Of a DNA stretch of 64,000 bases, positions 43,381 to 50,734 are shown piece after piece. A model generated the notes under the pieces. The model was given only the letters and a program-made list of their open reading frames with translations, was not told where the DNA came from and did not search any database. The stretch comes from Ruegeria sp. HKCCSA071 (GTDB lineage: Bacteria; Pseudomonadota; Alphaproteobacteria; Rhodobacterales; Rhodobacteraceae): the NCBI RefSeq assembly GCF_017872555.1, contig NZ_JAEDOX010000008.1, positions 1 through 64,000 on the forward strand, in the 5' to 3' direction. The position numbers and the translations under genes are program-made. Position 1 is the stretch's first letter. Every line of letters begins with the position of its first letter.

Positions 43381-44493
43381 CTACCCGTCCCGATCTAGCT
43401 TTAACCAATAGCGAGTGTACCGGAGTTCACCTGTTCGGGTCAGAGCGCCCTTCTCGACCAGGTCCTGCAGATCCCGCGTCGCCGTGGCGCGCGATGTTCC
43501 CGTGATCGAGATATAGTTCTCAGCACTTAATCCGCCTTTGAACCCTTCCGGTCCAGCTTTGAACAAACGTGCGATTACTTTGCTTTGCCGGGCGTTGAAC
43601 TGATCACGATACCGGTCATAGAAATGCGTCTTAGCAATGAAGAAACCAACCCGATCAAGAGTCACCCGCTGCGCTGTAAGAACGGTCTCGGCAAACCAGA
43701 TAAGCCAAGGTGTAACGTCTAGCGTCTTTTGATGACGTTCGAGTTGGTCGTAGTATGCCTTCCGCTCTCGCTCGATCGTGAAAGCAAGTGCAATCAGACT
43801 TGGCTGACCAATGTTTTGTGCCAGGGACTTTTCAGCCAGCGCCCTACCCAACCGGCCATTGCCGTCCTCAAAGGGGTGAATGCTCTCGAAATACAGATGG
43901 CTCAAACCGGCCCGGATCAGTGCGCGCAAAGGTTCTGGACCATCTGGTGCGGTGCGGTTGAACCAGGTTACGAACTGGTCCATTTCAGCTGGAATCTGAT
44001 GAGAAGGTGGCGCTTCGAAATGCACCGTTGGGCGGTCGAGCCTGCCTGAGACGATTTGCATTGCATCCTCATGGCTCCGGTATGATCCAATCGTTTCCAG
44101 ATGCCTGTCATGGGACAGAAGCATGTCATGCCACCGAAACAGGGTGTCATGTGACAGTGGCACCGAATAGTTGGAATAAACGTCCACCATCATTTCTGAA
44201 ACGCCTTGCTCGCGCGGTTTGGATGGATAGCTGTCGGGAGCCAGTCCAAGATGGCGACGCAAGGAAGATTGCACGCTGAGCCGATCTAGCATCTCACCTT
44301 CGATCGCACTGGTCTTCATTGCCTCTTCGCTTAGCAGGTCGATACGCAATTGATCTCGATCCGATGTGTTCACATGATGAACCGCTCCAAGAACTTCCCC
44401 TGAGGACAACAGGAACTGTTGCTCGTATGGTTCGAGGCTCGAGGCATCGTAACGAAAAGTCGGCCAATCAGGGTTCTGCCAGTTCCATATCAT
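43381..44493 (-). CDS. Fic-family AMP-transferase with inhibitory motif and C-terminal wHTH
   Basis: Protein of 370 residues. The Fic motif is HPFEDGNGRLGR (His206 to Arg217), complete for AMP transfer. The N-terminal inhibitory helix has TSAIEG (Thr61 to Gly66), matching (S/T)xxxE(G/N), so the enzyme should be autoinhibited. The C-terminal part (LSAENYISITGTSRATATRD, LQDLVEKGAL) is a winged helix-turn-helix. An inverted repeat lies just upstream of the start. It may be a self-regulated post-translational modifier or a solitary toxin-like gene linked to the plasmid backbone. Confidence 0.92.
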   Translation of the reverse strand: MIWNWQNPDWPTFRYDASSLEPYEQQFLLSSGEVLGAVHHVNTSDRDQLRIDLLSEEAMKTSAIEGEMLDRLSVQSSLRRHLGLAPDSYPSKPREQGVSEMMVDVYSNYSVPLSHDTLFRWHDMLLSHDRHLETIGSYRSHEDAMQIVSGRLDRPTVHFEAPPSHQIPAEMDQFVTWFNRTAPDGPEPLRALIRAGLSHLYFESIHPFEDGNGRLGRALAEKSLAQNIGQPSLIALAFTIERERKAYYDQLERHQKTLDVTPWLIWFAETVLTAQRVTLDRVGFFIAKTHFYDRYRDQFNARQSKVIARLFKAGPEGFKGGLSAENYISITGTSRATATRDLQDLVEKGALTRTGELRYTRYWLKLDRDG

Positions 44494-44535
44494 GAGGTAT
44501 AAGATTCCAGTCTATAACTCATTATTTATTACTTT

Positions 44536-44553
44536 TTGACCCATAGGGGTCAA
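44536..44553. promoter_or_regulatory. Inverted repeat upstream of fic
   Basis: TTGACCC and GGGTCAA are perfect 7-bp arms separated by four bases, 43 bp upstream of the Fic start. The Fic protein has its own winged helix, so autoregulation through this site is a natural guess. Confidence 0.45.
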
Positions 44554-44645
44554 TCCTATAGCTCACCTCTTTCCGAACCGTTCAATCTAAACATTGATTT
44601 GAAAGATAAGCTGACGACAGAAAATCTCTTCCTGTTTCATAAAAC

Positions 44646-45701
44646 CTACGACGCATTGGAGGTCCGCGTCAGCATTGCGCTTGGAGATAGCTCTCCCTTT
44701 TCAATCTTGGCCAGTAATGAAATCAGGTAAGCCCCTGGAGACTGTATGTTCTCAGTACGTTGGAAGATGTATCCGAGAACGATAAAGCGAATAGCGGGGC
44801 CAAACGTTAATTTCATTGCATACCAGGTTTTGCCGAGTCGTAGATACTCGGCGATATCATCCATAAGCCGATCACAGTGGTGCTGATCTTTCGCAAAGCG
44901 TAGTTCTGCGCATAGCCGTGGAAAACTGCGCTCCATTTGGTCTGGAGAAACCTGAATCTGAGAAAGTTTTTCTTTCTTAACTTCGGGATTCAAAGAGTCC
45001 TCTTTGTGCCCCTCAATTTCACTGTCACTGGCCCTCAAATTTTCTGTATCAGTCTGTGTTATCTCGGAGATTTCCACAGAGATTTCTGCCAGCAGCTCGC
45101 TGAGTATATTTGCATCTGGTTTGCGACGCAGAGCATTGCGTACGGTGGTCATCAAATCAGAGATCGCGGTGTCATTTGCTACGAGGTCCCTAAGGCGCGC
45201 CAGAGCGGCGGAAACCTTGTCGCGGAGTACAGTGAACTCCAGAACTCGATCAGCATGCCTCTGGGCTTCCTGGATGAACTCAGCGTGCCGTTCAGACAAA
45301 GGCATCAAGGAGAGCCCAGTTGCGGTGACCACCCTGCCCTGTCGATCCCGGCGCGCCCATCGCTTGCCGTTTGCGCTCATTACGCGGCGGATAAGTCCAA
45401 GCTCAACCAGCGTTGAGATATGACGCTCAACTGTCTGCACGCTGACATGAGTTCGCTTGGCGATCGCCGCGTTGGAAGCGAAGCAGATGTGATGATCATC
45501 TTGGTCCGGAGCAATCTGATCACCGCCCACAAAGGAAATCATCGTTCTCAGGACATTGAGAGTTGTGGATTTTAACCCAAGAGGTTCTCTGGCCTCTTCA
45601 ACGGCGCGAAGAAGTATCCATTTTTTGGGCGTACTACTCCCCTGCCCTGTCGTTACCGACAAGGTTGCTCCATTTGGAGCCAATGCTGTTAGTGTTTTCA
45701 T
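44646..45701 (-). CDS. repC: Plasmid replication initiator RepC
   Basis: Protein of 351 residues, somewhat shorter than the usual ~400. The N-terminal domain (KWILLRAVEEAREPLGLKST, TLNVLRTMISFVGG) and winged helix (NAAIAKRTHVSVQTVERHIS) are those of RepC. The C-terminal half continues to WYAMKLTFGPAIRFIVLGY. RepC initiates replication from an origin inside its own gene. It is third in the repABC order and separated from repB by 177 bp carrying the predicted antisense RNA. Confidence 0.9.
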   Translation of the reverse strand: MKTLTALAPNGATLSVTTGQGSSTPKKWILLRAVEEAREPLGLKSTTLNVLRTMISFVGGDQIAPDQDDHHICFASNAAIAKRTHVSVQTVERHISTLVELGLIRRVMSANGKRWARRDRQGRVVTATGLSLMPLSERHAEFIQEAQRHADRVLEFTVLRDKVSAALARLRDLVANDTAISDLMTTVRNALRRKPDANILSELLAEISVEISEITQTDTENLRASDSEIEGHKEDSLNPEVKKEKLSQIQVSPDQMERSFPRLCAELRFAKDQHHCDRLMDDIAEYLRLGKTWYAMKLTFGPAIRFIVLGYIFQRTENIQSPGAYLISLLAKIEKGELSPSAMLTRTSNAS

Positions 45702-45752
45702 GATTATCTATCGGCAGACAAAAATTACCCGTTCGCTCAAGAGCGTTTTTTC

Positions 45753-45781
45753 TTGTGTGGCGATTCGGGTGCTGCTAGATT
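45753..45781 (+). promoter_or_regulatory. Predicted promoter of the repABC antisense RNA
   Basis: TTGTGT (45753-45758), a 17-bp spacer and TAGATT (45776-45781), reading opposite to repABC and ending 40 bp before a strong terminator. Confidence 0.6.
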
Positions 45782-45787
45782 CTAGGT

Positions 45788-45850
45788 GTCTAATCTAAGA
45801 ATTGCGCTTTGCGCAGCAGCCCTCGAAGCTCCGGTTTCGGGGGTTTTGTT
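45788..45850 (+). ncRNA. Predicted counter-transcribed RNA (ctRNA) of repABC
   Basis: repABC plasmids encode a ~55-60 nt antisense RNA in the repB-repC gap that limits RepC. Here the gap has a plus-strand promoter (TTGTGT-N17-TAGATT), a small GCGC-TTT-GCGC hairpin and a rho-independent terminator. A transcript from about 45788 to 45850 has the expected size, place and orientation. Confidence 0.7.
45820..45850 (+). terminator. Rho-independent terminator of the ctRNA
   Basis: CCCTCGAA (45820-45827) pairs with TTCGGGGG (45836-45843), including one G-U pair, around an 8-base loop, followed by TTTTGTTTGTTTG. Confidence 0.75.
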
Positions 45851-45878
45851 TGTTTGCCTTCCTCCTTTCTGCTCGTCC

Positions 45879-46847
45879 TCAGTTCTTTTCCTCGGTGTTT
45901 ACAGCTGTAAACTCAGCGTGTGAGCGCTTGATGATTTCAGCCATGTTTTTGTCCAACCAGCTAGCAAAGCCAGCGTTAGCTCCGGTTCTTTTGACCGAAA
46001 CAGTTAGTGATCCGTTGGTGGATTTGATTGTAACGCCTTCAATTGGGCTTACTTCGGCTGCACCTTCTCTTTGTCGTGCACCACGTTTGACTGCTGCCTT
46101 AAGGAGCATTTCCAGCCGATCATCTGACGACATCGATGGCTCAATGGTTGCAAGCAAATTGGCCGCTTCATCTTCCGTCAGCTTGCCTGCAACGAAGTGT
46201 TCTGCAAGCCCGGTCCATTTTGGGCGGCCAGATTTTGGGGCTGCGCCGATCATGTCACCAATCTTTGCAGGAACATGTTGCGTAACTTTTGTCAGGTGAG
46301 ACAGCCCTGATTTCGAAACGTTCAATACTTGCCGCACCGTTGCAGTGTCATGCCCGGAAGTCAGGATCGCCTCGGCAAAACGTGCTTTCTCGTAGAAGGA
46401 AAGATTGCGCCTCGCAGCATTCTCAAGCCCCTTGGCGAGAAGCGCTGAAGCATCGTCGATATCCTGAACATTGGCGCGAACTTTAATACCGAGTTCACGG
46501 CAGGCTTTGAGCCTCCTCCTCCCATAAATTGCCTCGTATCGACCGTCGGATTTCGATTTTCTAACAAGAATGGGAACTTGTTGGCCACCGTCTTGGATGC
46601 TCGACATCAAGCTTTCAAAACTATCGTCATCTTCGTCGGTGTTTACAGCTGTAAACTCACCAAGCCTATCGGCTGGGCCCCAATCGTCGATCAAAGCAGG
46701 GTCAATTTCCCTGATTGCGGCAAGAGAGCCCTGAAGCGCACCAAGAGCAGGGGCATTGGGTTTTGGAGTTTTATCGATGGCCTTGGGGCTCGAGCGCGCG
46801 ATGGTGTTTGCGATCCCCGACATCTCCTGAAGCGACTTTCTAGCCAT
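45879..46847 (-). CDS. repB: Plasmid partitioning protein RepB (ParB family)
   Basis: Protein of 322 residues. The ParB_N region reads FESLMSSIQDGGQQVPILVR and YEAIYGRRRLKACRELGI, followed by ENAARRNLSFYEKARFAEAI and a central HTH (VRQVLNVSKSGLSHLTKVTQ). ATG 46847 overlaps the repA stop by one base (TAATG). Two parS palindromes lie inside the gene and each encodes the same peptide, EFTAVNT, once at about residues 63-69 and once near the C-terminus. RepB binds parS and works with RepA in segregation and repression. Confidence 0.93.
   Translation of the reverse strand: MARKSLQEMSGIANTIARSSPKAIDKTPKPNAPALGALQGSLAAIREIDPALIDDWGPADRLGEFTAVNTDEDDDSFESLMSSIQDGGQQVPILVRKSKSDGRYEAIYGRRRLKACRELGIKVRANVQDIDDASALLAKGLENAARRNLSFYEKARFAEAILTSGHDTATVRQVLNVSKSGLSHLTKVTQHVPAKIGDMIGAAPKSGRPKWTGLAEHFVAGKLTEDEAANLLATIEPSMSSDDRLEMLLKAAVKRGARQREGAAEVSPIEGVTIKSTNGSLTVSVKRTGANAGFASWLDKNMAEIIKRSHAEFTAVNTEEKN
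45897..45912. promoter_or_regulatory. parS site 1 (within repB 3' end)
   Basis: GTTTACAGCTGTAAAC is a perfect 16-bp palindrome that matches the repABC parS consensus GTTNNCNGCNGNNAAC at every fixed position. Confidence 0.85.
46641..46656. promoter_or_regulatory. parS site 2 (within repB 5' part)
   Basis: GTTTACAGCTGTAAAC, identical to site 1 and in the same reading frame of repB. Confidence 0.85.
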
Positions 46848-48031
46848 TAGCTGCGTCCCCATGCTTGATGGATCATTTGCTCTACCTCAGAGCCGATCGC
46901 ATCCATTGAGTTCTTTGCCCGATCATAAGTTGCGCGTGTCATTTCTGACCGCACGACTTCGTAAATTGATTGTTTGAGCATTGTGGCGTCACTGACCGCG
47001 GTGCTTTTGAGGGCTGTAGCTGACATAACGCGATCCTGAAACAGTGCCCGCATGAACGAAGCCAGTTGTTGGGACGGTACGTCTGTTGGCTCGTCACGCG
47101 TTATCAGGAATTTGAAGTTGTCGTATTCGAGCGTAGCGCCGGCATCTTCAATGACTGCCATGTAAGCACCAGCGAGTTCGAGAAATTGAGCCGTCGAAGA
47201 CACGTCCAGCATCGAAGGTGTAAGTGGCACAAGCAATGAACTGGCGGCCGCCATCCCAGCAATTGTCAAGAATCCTAGTTGAGGTGGGCTATCAATCAGA
47301 ACAAGGTCAAAATCGCCTTCCACCTGGGCCAGGGCATTCCGTATTCTTGTAAAGAACGGATGGTCTGGATTGGAGTGAACGGCAGATTCTGTCTCAAATT
47401 CGGAAAGAACAAGCCGTGACGGAGCCACAGAGAGACCGGGGAAGTATGTCGGAAGCACGACGTCCGCCATATCTACCGGATCTTCATATCGAATAGCGTC
47501 GTAAATCGTCAGCCCGTCAAACTCTATTTCCGGGCTTATGCCGCACATGGATGTAAGAGAGCCTTGAGGATCCAGATCAACAGACAGTACACGGTAACCG
47601 CGAAGCGCAAAATAGTGAGCCAAGTGAATTGTTGTGGTGCTCTTACTGCTGCCGCCTTTGAAGTTCATCAACTGCCAGACTTGGAGCTTTTCTCCTTCAG
47701 TCCGGCGAGGGACATAGCGCCCTTTTTTGCGTGAGGTTTTCTCAAGCGTTTCGCGAGCCTCCCAAAGTTCTTGGGCAGTATAGTAACGCCTACCGCTGCG
47801 TACGTCATTCGGTTCAGGAATCGTTCCCTCTGCATGGACTTTGCGCATGAATTGACCTGAGACTCCTAAGAGTTCAGCAGCTTCTGGCGCTGCAAAATTT
47901 CGCAGTGATTTGGTGTTGTCGGGGGCAAATGCAGCAAGTAGATGTTCCCGGATAGCCGAGTTTAATCTCTCAGATATTTCCGTGGCGAGTGCCGATGGTC
48001 TTTCTGCCGCAAGTGGTGTCACGGGAATCAT
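46847..48031 (-). CDS. repA: Plasmid partitioning protein RepA (ParA family)
   Basis: Protein of 394 residues. The N-terminal extension has a MerR-like HTH (APEAAELLGVSGQFMRKVHA), as in RepA of repABC plasmids. The deviant Walker A is MNFKGGSSKSTTTIHLAHYF, followed by VLSVDLDPQGSLT and the Walker B region FDLVLIDSPPQLGFLTIAG. It is a dynamic ATPase that positions plasmids bound through RepB and represses the operon. It is the first gene of repABC, and a parS-like site lies about 150 bp upstream. Confidence 0.94.
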   Translation of the reverse strand: MIPVTPLAAERPSALATEISERLNSAIREHLLAAFAPDNTKSLRNFAAPEAAELLGVSGQFMRKVHAEGTIPEPNDVRSGRRYYTAQELWEARETLEKTSRKKGRYVPRRTEGEKLQVWQLMNFKGGSSKSTTTIHLAHYFALRGYRVLSVDLDPQGSLTSMCGISPEIEFDGLTIYDAIRYEDPVDMADVVLPTYFPGLSVAPSRLVLSEFETESAVHSNPDHPFFTRIRNALAQVEGDFDLVLIDSPPQLGFLTIAGMAAASSLLVPLTPSMLDVSSTAQFLELAGAYMAVIEDAGATLEYDNFKFLITRDEPTDVPSQQLASFMRALFQDRVMSATALKSTAVSDATMLKQSIYEVVRSEMTRATYDRAKNSMDAIGSEVEQMIHQAWGRS

Positions 48032-48178
48032 GTAGTTGCCTCAAATTAAAGAATGTGGTCATTTTTGCGCCACTTGAGATAAACAGCCGTGATTCATTGC
48101 ACTAAGTCAAGGATTTTCGCCTATATTGTAGGTTTTCCAACGCGGAGGACTACATACGCTTTGCATCAGAGCAGGGTG

Positions 48179-48194
48179 GTTTACAGTTGTAAAC
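48179..48194. promoter_or_regulatory. parS-like site 3 (upstream of repA)
   Basis: GTTTACAGTTGTAAAC differs from sites 1 and 2 by one central base. Its position upstream of the repA promoter suits repression by RepA/RepB. Confidence 0.75.
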
Positions 48195-48818
48195 TCGGTT
48201 GAGCGGGATCATGGATTCTTTCAGTCGATGAAGTTCTAACGTAGGCGTGCGAAGGCATTCCTGTAAAACTCCTCCCTATGCTCCGCTTTGAGTAGAACGC
48301 CTCTAGCATGGAGTTGGAGTGAAGGCCGAACGGCTTTTGGCGCAAATCGCGCAATTGGGAAGGGCAGGGAGCTAGTTGAGCTGATTGGTCAAATTCTCTC
48401 GCCAACAATTTCGTTATCAAGTTTTCTGCGATACCAACTTCGTAACAATACTTCTGCGCCAGTACGGGAGTACGATGCGGTGAGAATGGCATGGCGATCT
48501 GGGTCAGATACACCGAGCTCAGCCCGTGCGCAGAGGCAAAACACGCGAACATTCCGGCTAGAGTCAGCCGCTCGCCAATTGCCCAAGAAATGGCATACCG
48601 TGAGGGCGGGGTTTCGGGAATTGTGCGCCTATAAGTTGCGACGGAACAGGGAACTGTACTCGATCCAGTGCAGCTGTGCTTGCGCGGCGCGGCTTTTGGC
48701 GCAAGTCTCTACCGTCATTGGATTCATATGGGATCACAGACATGATCCGTGTGTTCACGTCCCATTAGCGTCTATAAAACCAGCTTGCTCGAATTAGTGA
48801 TTTTGGGCTCCTCAATCG
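48195..48818. other. Non-coding region upstream of repABC
   Basis: About 620 bp with no supported gene. It contains a 15-bp direct repeat CGGCTTTTGGCGCAA at 48331-48345 and 48690-48704. Short frames on both strands lack ribosome sites. Confidence 0.45.
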
Positions 48819-48852
48819 TTGAACCGACGGTCTCGTTGGCATATATTGCCAA
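48819..48852 (+). promoter_or_regulatory. parDE promoter and operator
   Basis: TTGAAC (48819-48824), 17-bp spacer, TATATT (48842-48847). The dyad TTGGCATATATTGCCAA (48836-48852) overlaps the -10 and ends just before the parD ribosome site, as expected for ParD autorepression. Confidence 0.75.
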
Positions 48853-48868
48853 AATGGAGGCTTACGCC

Positions 48869-49126
48869 ATGGTAACCCGCAATGTTGTACTTACAGAATC
48901 GCAGGATCAACTGGTGCAGAATCTGGTTGCGTCCGGTCGATATCAGAACGCCAGTGAAGCGTTGCGCGCCGGCCTTCGGCTTTTGGAGCGGGAAGAAGCG
49001 GGGCTGGAGTCTCTCAAACAAGGCTTGCAGGAGGGTGTAGCGCAGGCTCAGGCCGGAGATTTGGCAGAAGGCAGCGGTTCGGATGCGATCCGTCGTGCCT
49101 TTGCAAGGGAACGATCCAAGGCGTGA
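48869..49126 (+). CDS. parD: ParD-family antitoxin
   Basis: Protein of 85 residues. The N-terminal ribbon-helix-helix is VTRNVVLTESQDQLVQNLVA followed by SGRYQNASEALRAGLRLLER, characteristic of ParD. The C-terminal acidic tail would wrap the toxin. ATG 48869 has TGGAGG eight bases upstream; ATG 48854 in frame is less well placed. It overlaps parE by four bases. With parE it should kill plasmid-free segregants. Confidence 0.9.
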   Translation: MVTRNVVLTESQDQLVQNLVASGRYQNASEALRAGLRLLEREEAGLESLKQGLQEGVAQAQAGDLAEGSGSDAIRRAFARERSKA

Positions 49127-49467
49127 CCAGACCCTTTCGACTGACACGCCGTGCTGAATCCAGCCTGGTGGAAATTGCCCGATGGACCATCGACAAGTTT
49201 GGATCGCATCAAGCCGATCTTTATGAACAAGAACTAATAGCGCGCTGTCAGGCCATCACAGAGGGCAGGGTGGCCAGCCGCAGTTGTTCTATATTGGTCG
49301 AAGAGGCGGCGGATCTCAGATATGTGCGCGCAGGAGAGCATTTCCTGGTTTATCTGGATCAGCCGGACGCGGTGATCATTGTTGATATCCTGCATTCCCG
49401 TTGTGATCTGCCGCGACATGTTTCCACGCTGGCCACGTTAACAGATGCTACAGGAAACAAGACATAG
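49123..49467 (+). CDS. parE: ParE-family toxin
   Basis: Protein of 114 residues starting at GTG 49123 inside the parD stop. FRLTRRAESSLVEIARWTID and the C-terminal half (LRYVRAGEHFLVYLDQPDAV, IIVDILHSRCDLPRHV) match the RelE/ParE fold, in which the last strand and the C-terminal Arg-containing segment contact gyrase. The frame is intact. It is placed next to the replication genes as a stabilisation module. Confidence 0.9.
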   Translation: MTRPFRLTRRAESSLVEIARWTIDKFGSHQADLYEQELIARCQAITEGRVASRSCSILVEEAADLRYVRAGEHFLVYLDQPDAVIIVDILHSRCDLPRHVSTLATLTDATGNKT

Positions 49468-49483
49468 GCACAGCAGCCGGAGT

Positions 49484-49504
49484 TTCCCTCAAGCGGGGAT
49501 TTTT
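49484..49504 (+). terminator. Weak terminator after parE
   Basis: TCCC and GGGA pair around a 7-base loop and are followed by TTTTT. The stem is short, so this is only a candidate. Confidence 0.3.
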
Positions 49505-49521
49505 AAATAGTCAGTAAGTAC

Positions 49522-50676
49522 TCACCCCAGTAGATCAGTCGCCGGGTTATCCGCGATGTCCACATCGTCGTAATATTTCTGCGCCTGCGCCATGGAGCGA
49601 TGCAAGGATAGGCGCATGGCGGCCTGGATCGGCGCACCGTCCAGCGCGGCTTGCGTCAGAAAGCCCGAGCGCAATCCATGCGGCGAGGCGAAATCCTCGG
49701 GCAATCCGGCCAGCCTGAGACGATGTTTGACAATCTGATAGATCGCATCCGGGGTCAGGCGGCGGTTCAACACCCGGTCAGCCTTGGAGATGGGGCGGAA
49801 CAATGGGCCACCCTCGATCCCGCCACCCTCGATCCAATGCATCAGCGCCTGCGCGGCGCGGCCTTTCAGGATCAGGCGCGGCGTCTCTCCCTTGGCCGTG
49901 GTCTTGGTTTCCAGCAGCGACAGCCAGGCGACGCCGGATGTGTCGAACTCCTTCAGCGACACGTCTTCGCGCATCAACCCGGTGATCTCGGACCGGCGGC
50001 GCCCGCCGCTGGCCCAGCCCAGCATCAGGATCGCCCGGTCGCGGCAATCCCGGCGCGAGCCCCGGCAGGTGGCCAGCAGCTGCTCCAGCACATCGCGGGT
50101 GATGGGATGGGCGGATTTCGGGGCCGGGGGCCGTGCGGCAGCACGTCTTGCCTTGGCGCGGGCCTGTTTCACCTGCGGCGCAACAAAGGGGCTGGCGAGG
50201 TTCTTCATCCGGTGGAAGGCCAGCCAGGACGCAATGCGCCGGTCCAGGGTCGACGGGGCCGGGCAGGCCAGCGATTTGCGTAGCCCCTGCGCAATCAGCA
50301 CCTCCGCGGTTTGACGCGCAATATCCTTATCGGGCGCATCACCCAGATCGCGCGCATGATCGAGGATGAAGGCCAGCGCCGTGGCCTCACTTTCGGGCCA
50401 GTCCAGCGCGGCGCTGAACCGGGCAGATTTCCATGCCGTGACATAGAGCAGGTCGCGCTCATAAGCCCGCAGCGTGTTGGCGGGGGTGCCGCGCACATAA
50501 AGGTCGGTCAGCGCCTCCTGATCTGCCTGCGACAGGGCAGGGGCGGTGGCTGGGAGGTATGGGGCAGGGGGCTTCATGGCTGTCGATTTTCCCAAACCTG
50601 TAGACTGCTCTTGCTTGTTTTGACCATTTTTCATGGTTGGCCTTGTGCTGTGCTGGTCCTTTAAGTGTAGACTCAC
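49522..50676 (-). CDS. Tyrosine recombinase/integrase
   Basis: Protein of 384 residues, or 370 if ATG 50634 is used. The N-terminal SAM-like domain (TPANTLRAYERDLLYVTAWK) precedes the catalytic domain: Arg in GWASGGRRRSEITGL, Lys in LETKTTAKGE, HGLRSGF for the His-x-x-Arg, His in RLSLHRSMA and Tyr in AQKYYDD. It is divergent from tniA with only about 58 bp between the starts. It might resolve transposition cointegrates or belong to a separate element. Confidence 0.9.
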   Translation of the reverse strand: MSLHLKDQHSTRPTMKNGQNKQEQSTGLGKSTAMKPPAPYLPATAPALSQADQEALTDLYVRGTPANTLRAYERDLLYVTAWKSARFSAALDWPESEATALAFILDHARDLGDAPDKDIARQTAEVLIAQGLRKSLACPAPSTLDRRIASWLAFHRMKNLASPFVAPQVKQARAKARRAAARPPAPKSAHPITRDVLEQLLATCRGSRRDCRDRAILMLGWASGGRRRSEITGLMREDVSLKEFDTSGVAWLSLLETKTTAKGETPRLILKGRAAQALMHWIEGGGIEGGPLFRPISKADRVLNRRLTPDAIYQIVKHRLRLAGLPEDFASPHGLRSGFLTQAALDGAPIQAAMRLSLHRSMAQAQKYYDDVDIADNPATDLLG

Positions 50677-50734
50677 ACTGGATTTGTGCCAATACTTGTT
50701 TACAAAATGGAAGATTTCAGCGCGGCGGAGACAA

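Noticed and set aside
48288-48797. 169-codon plus-strand frame upstream of parD
   Set aside because: No ribosome site, no family resemblance, and it runs into the well-supported parDE promoter.
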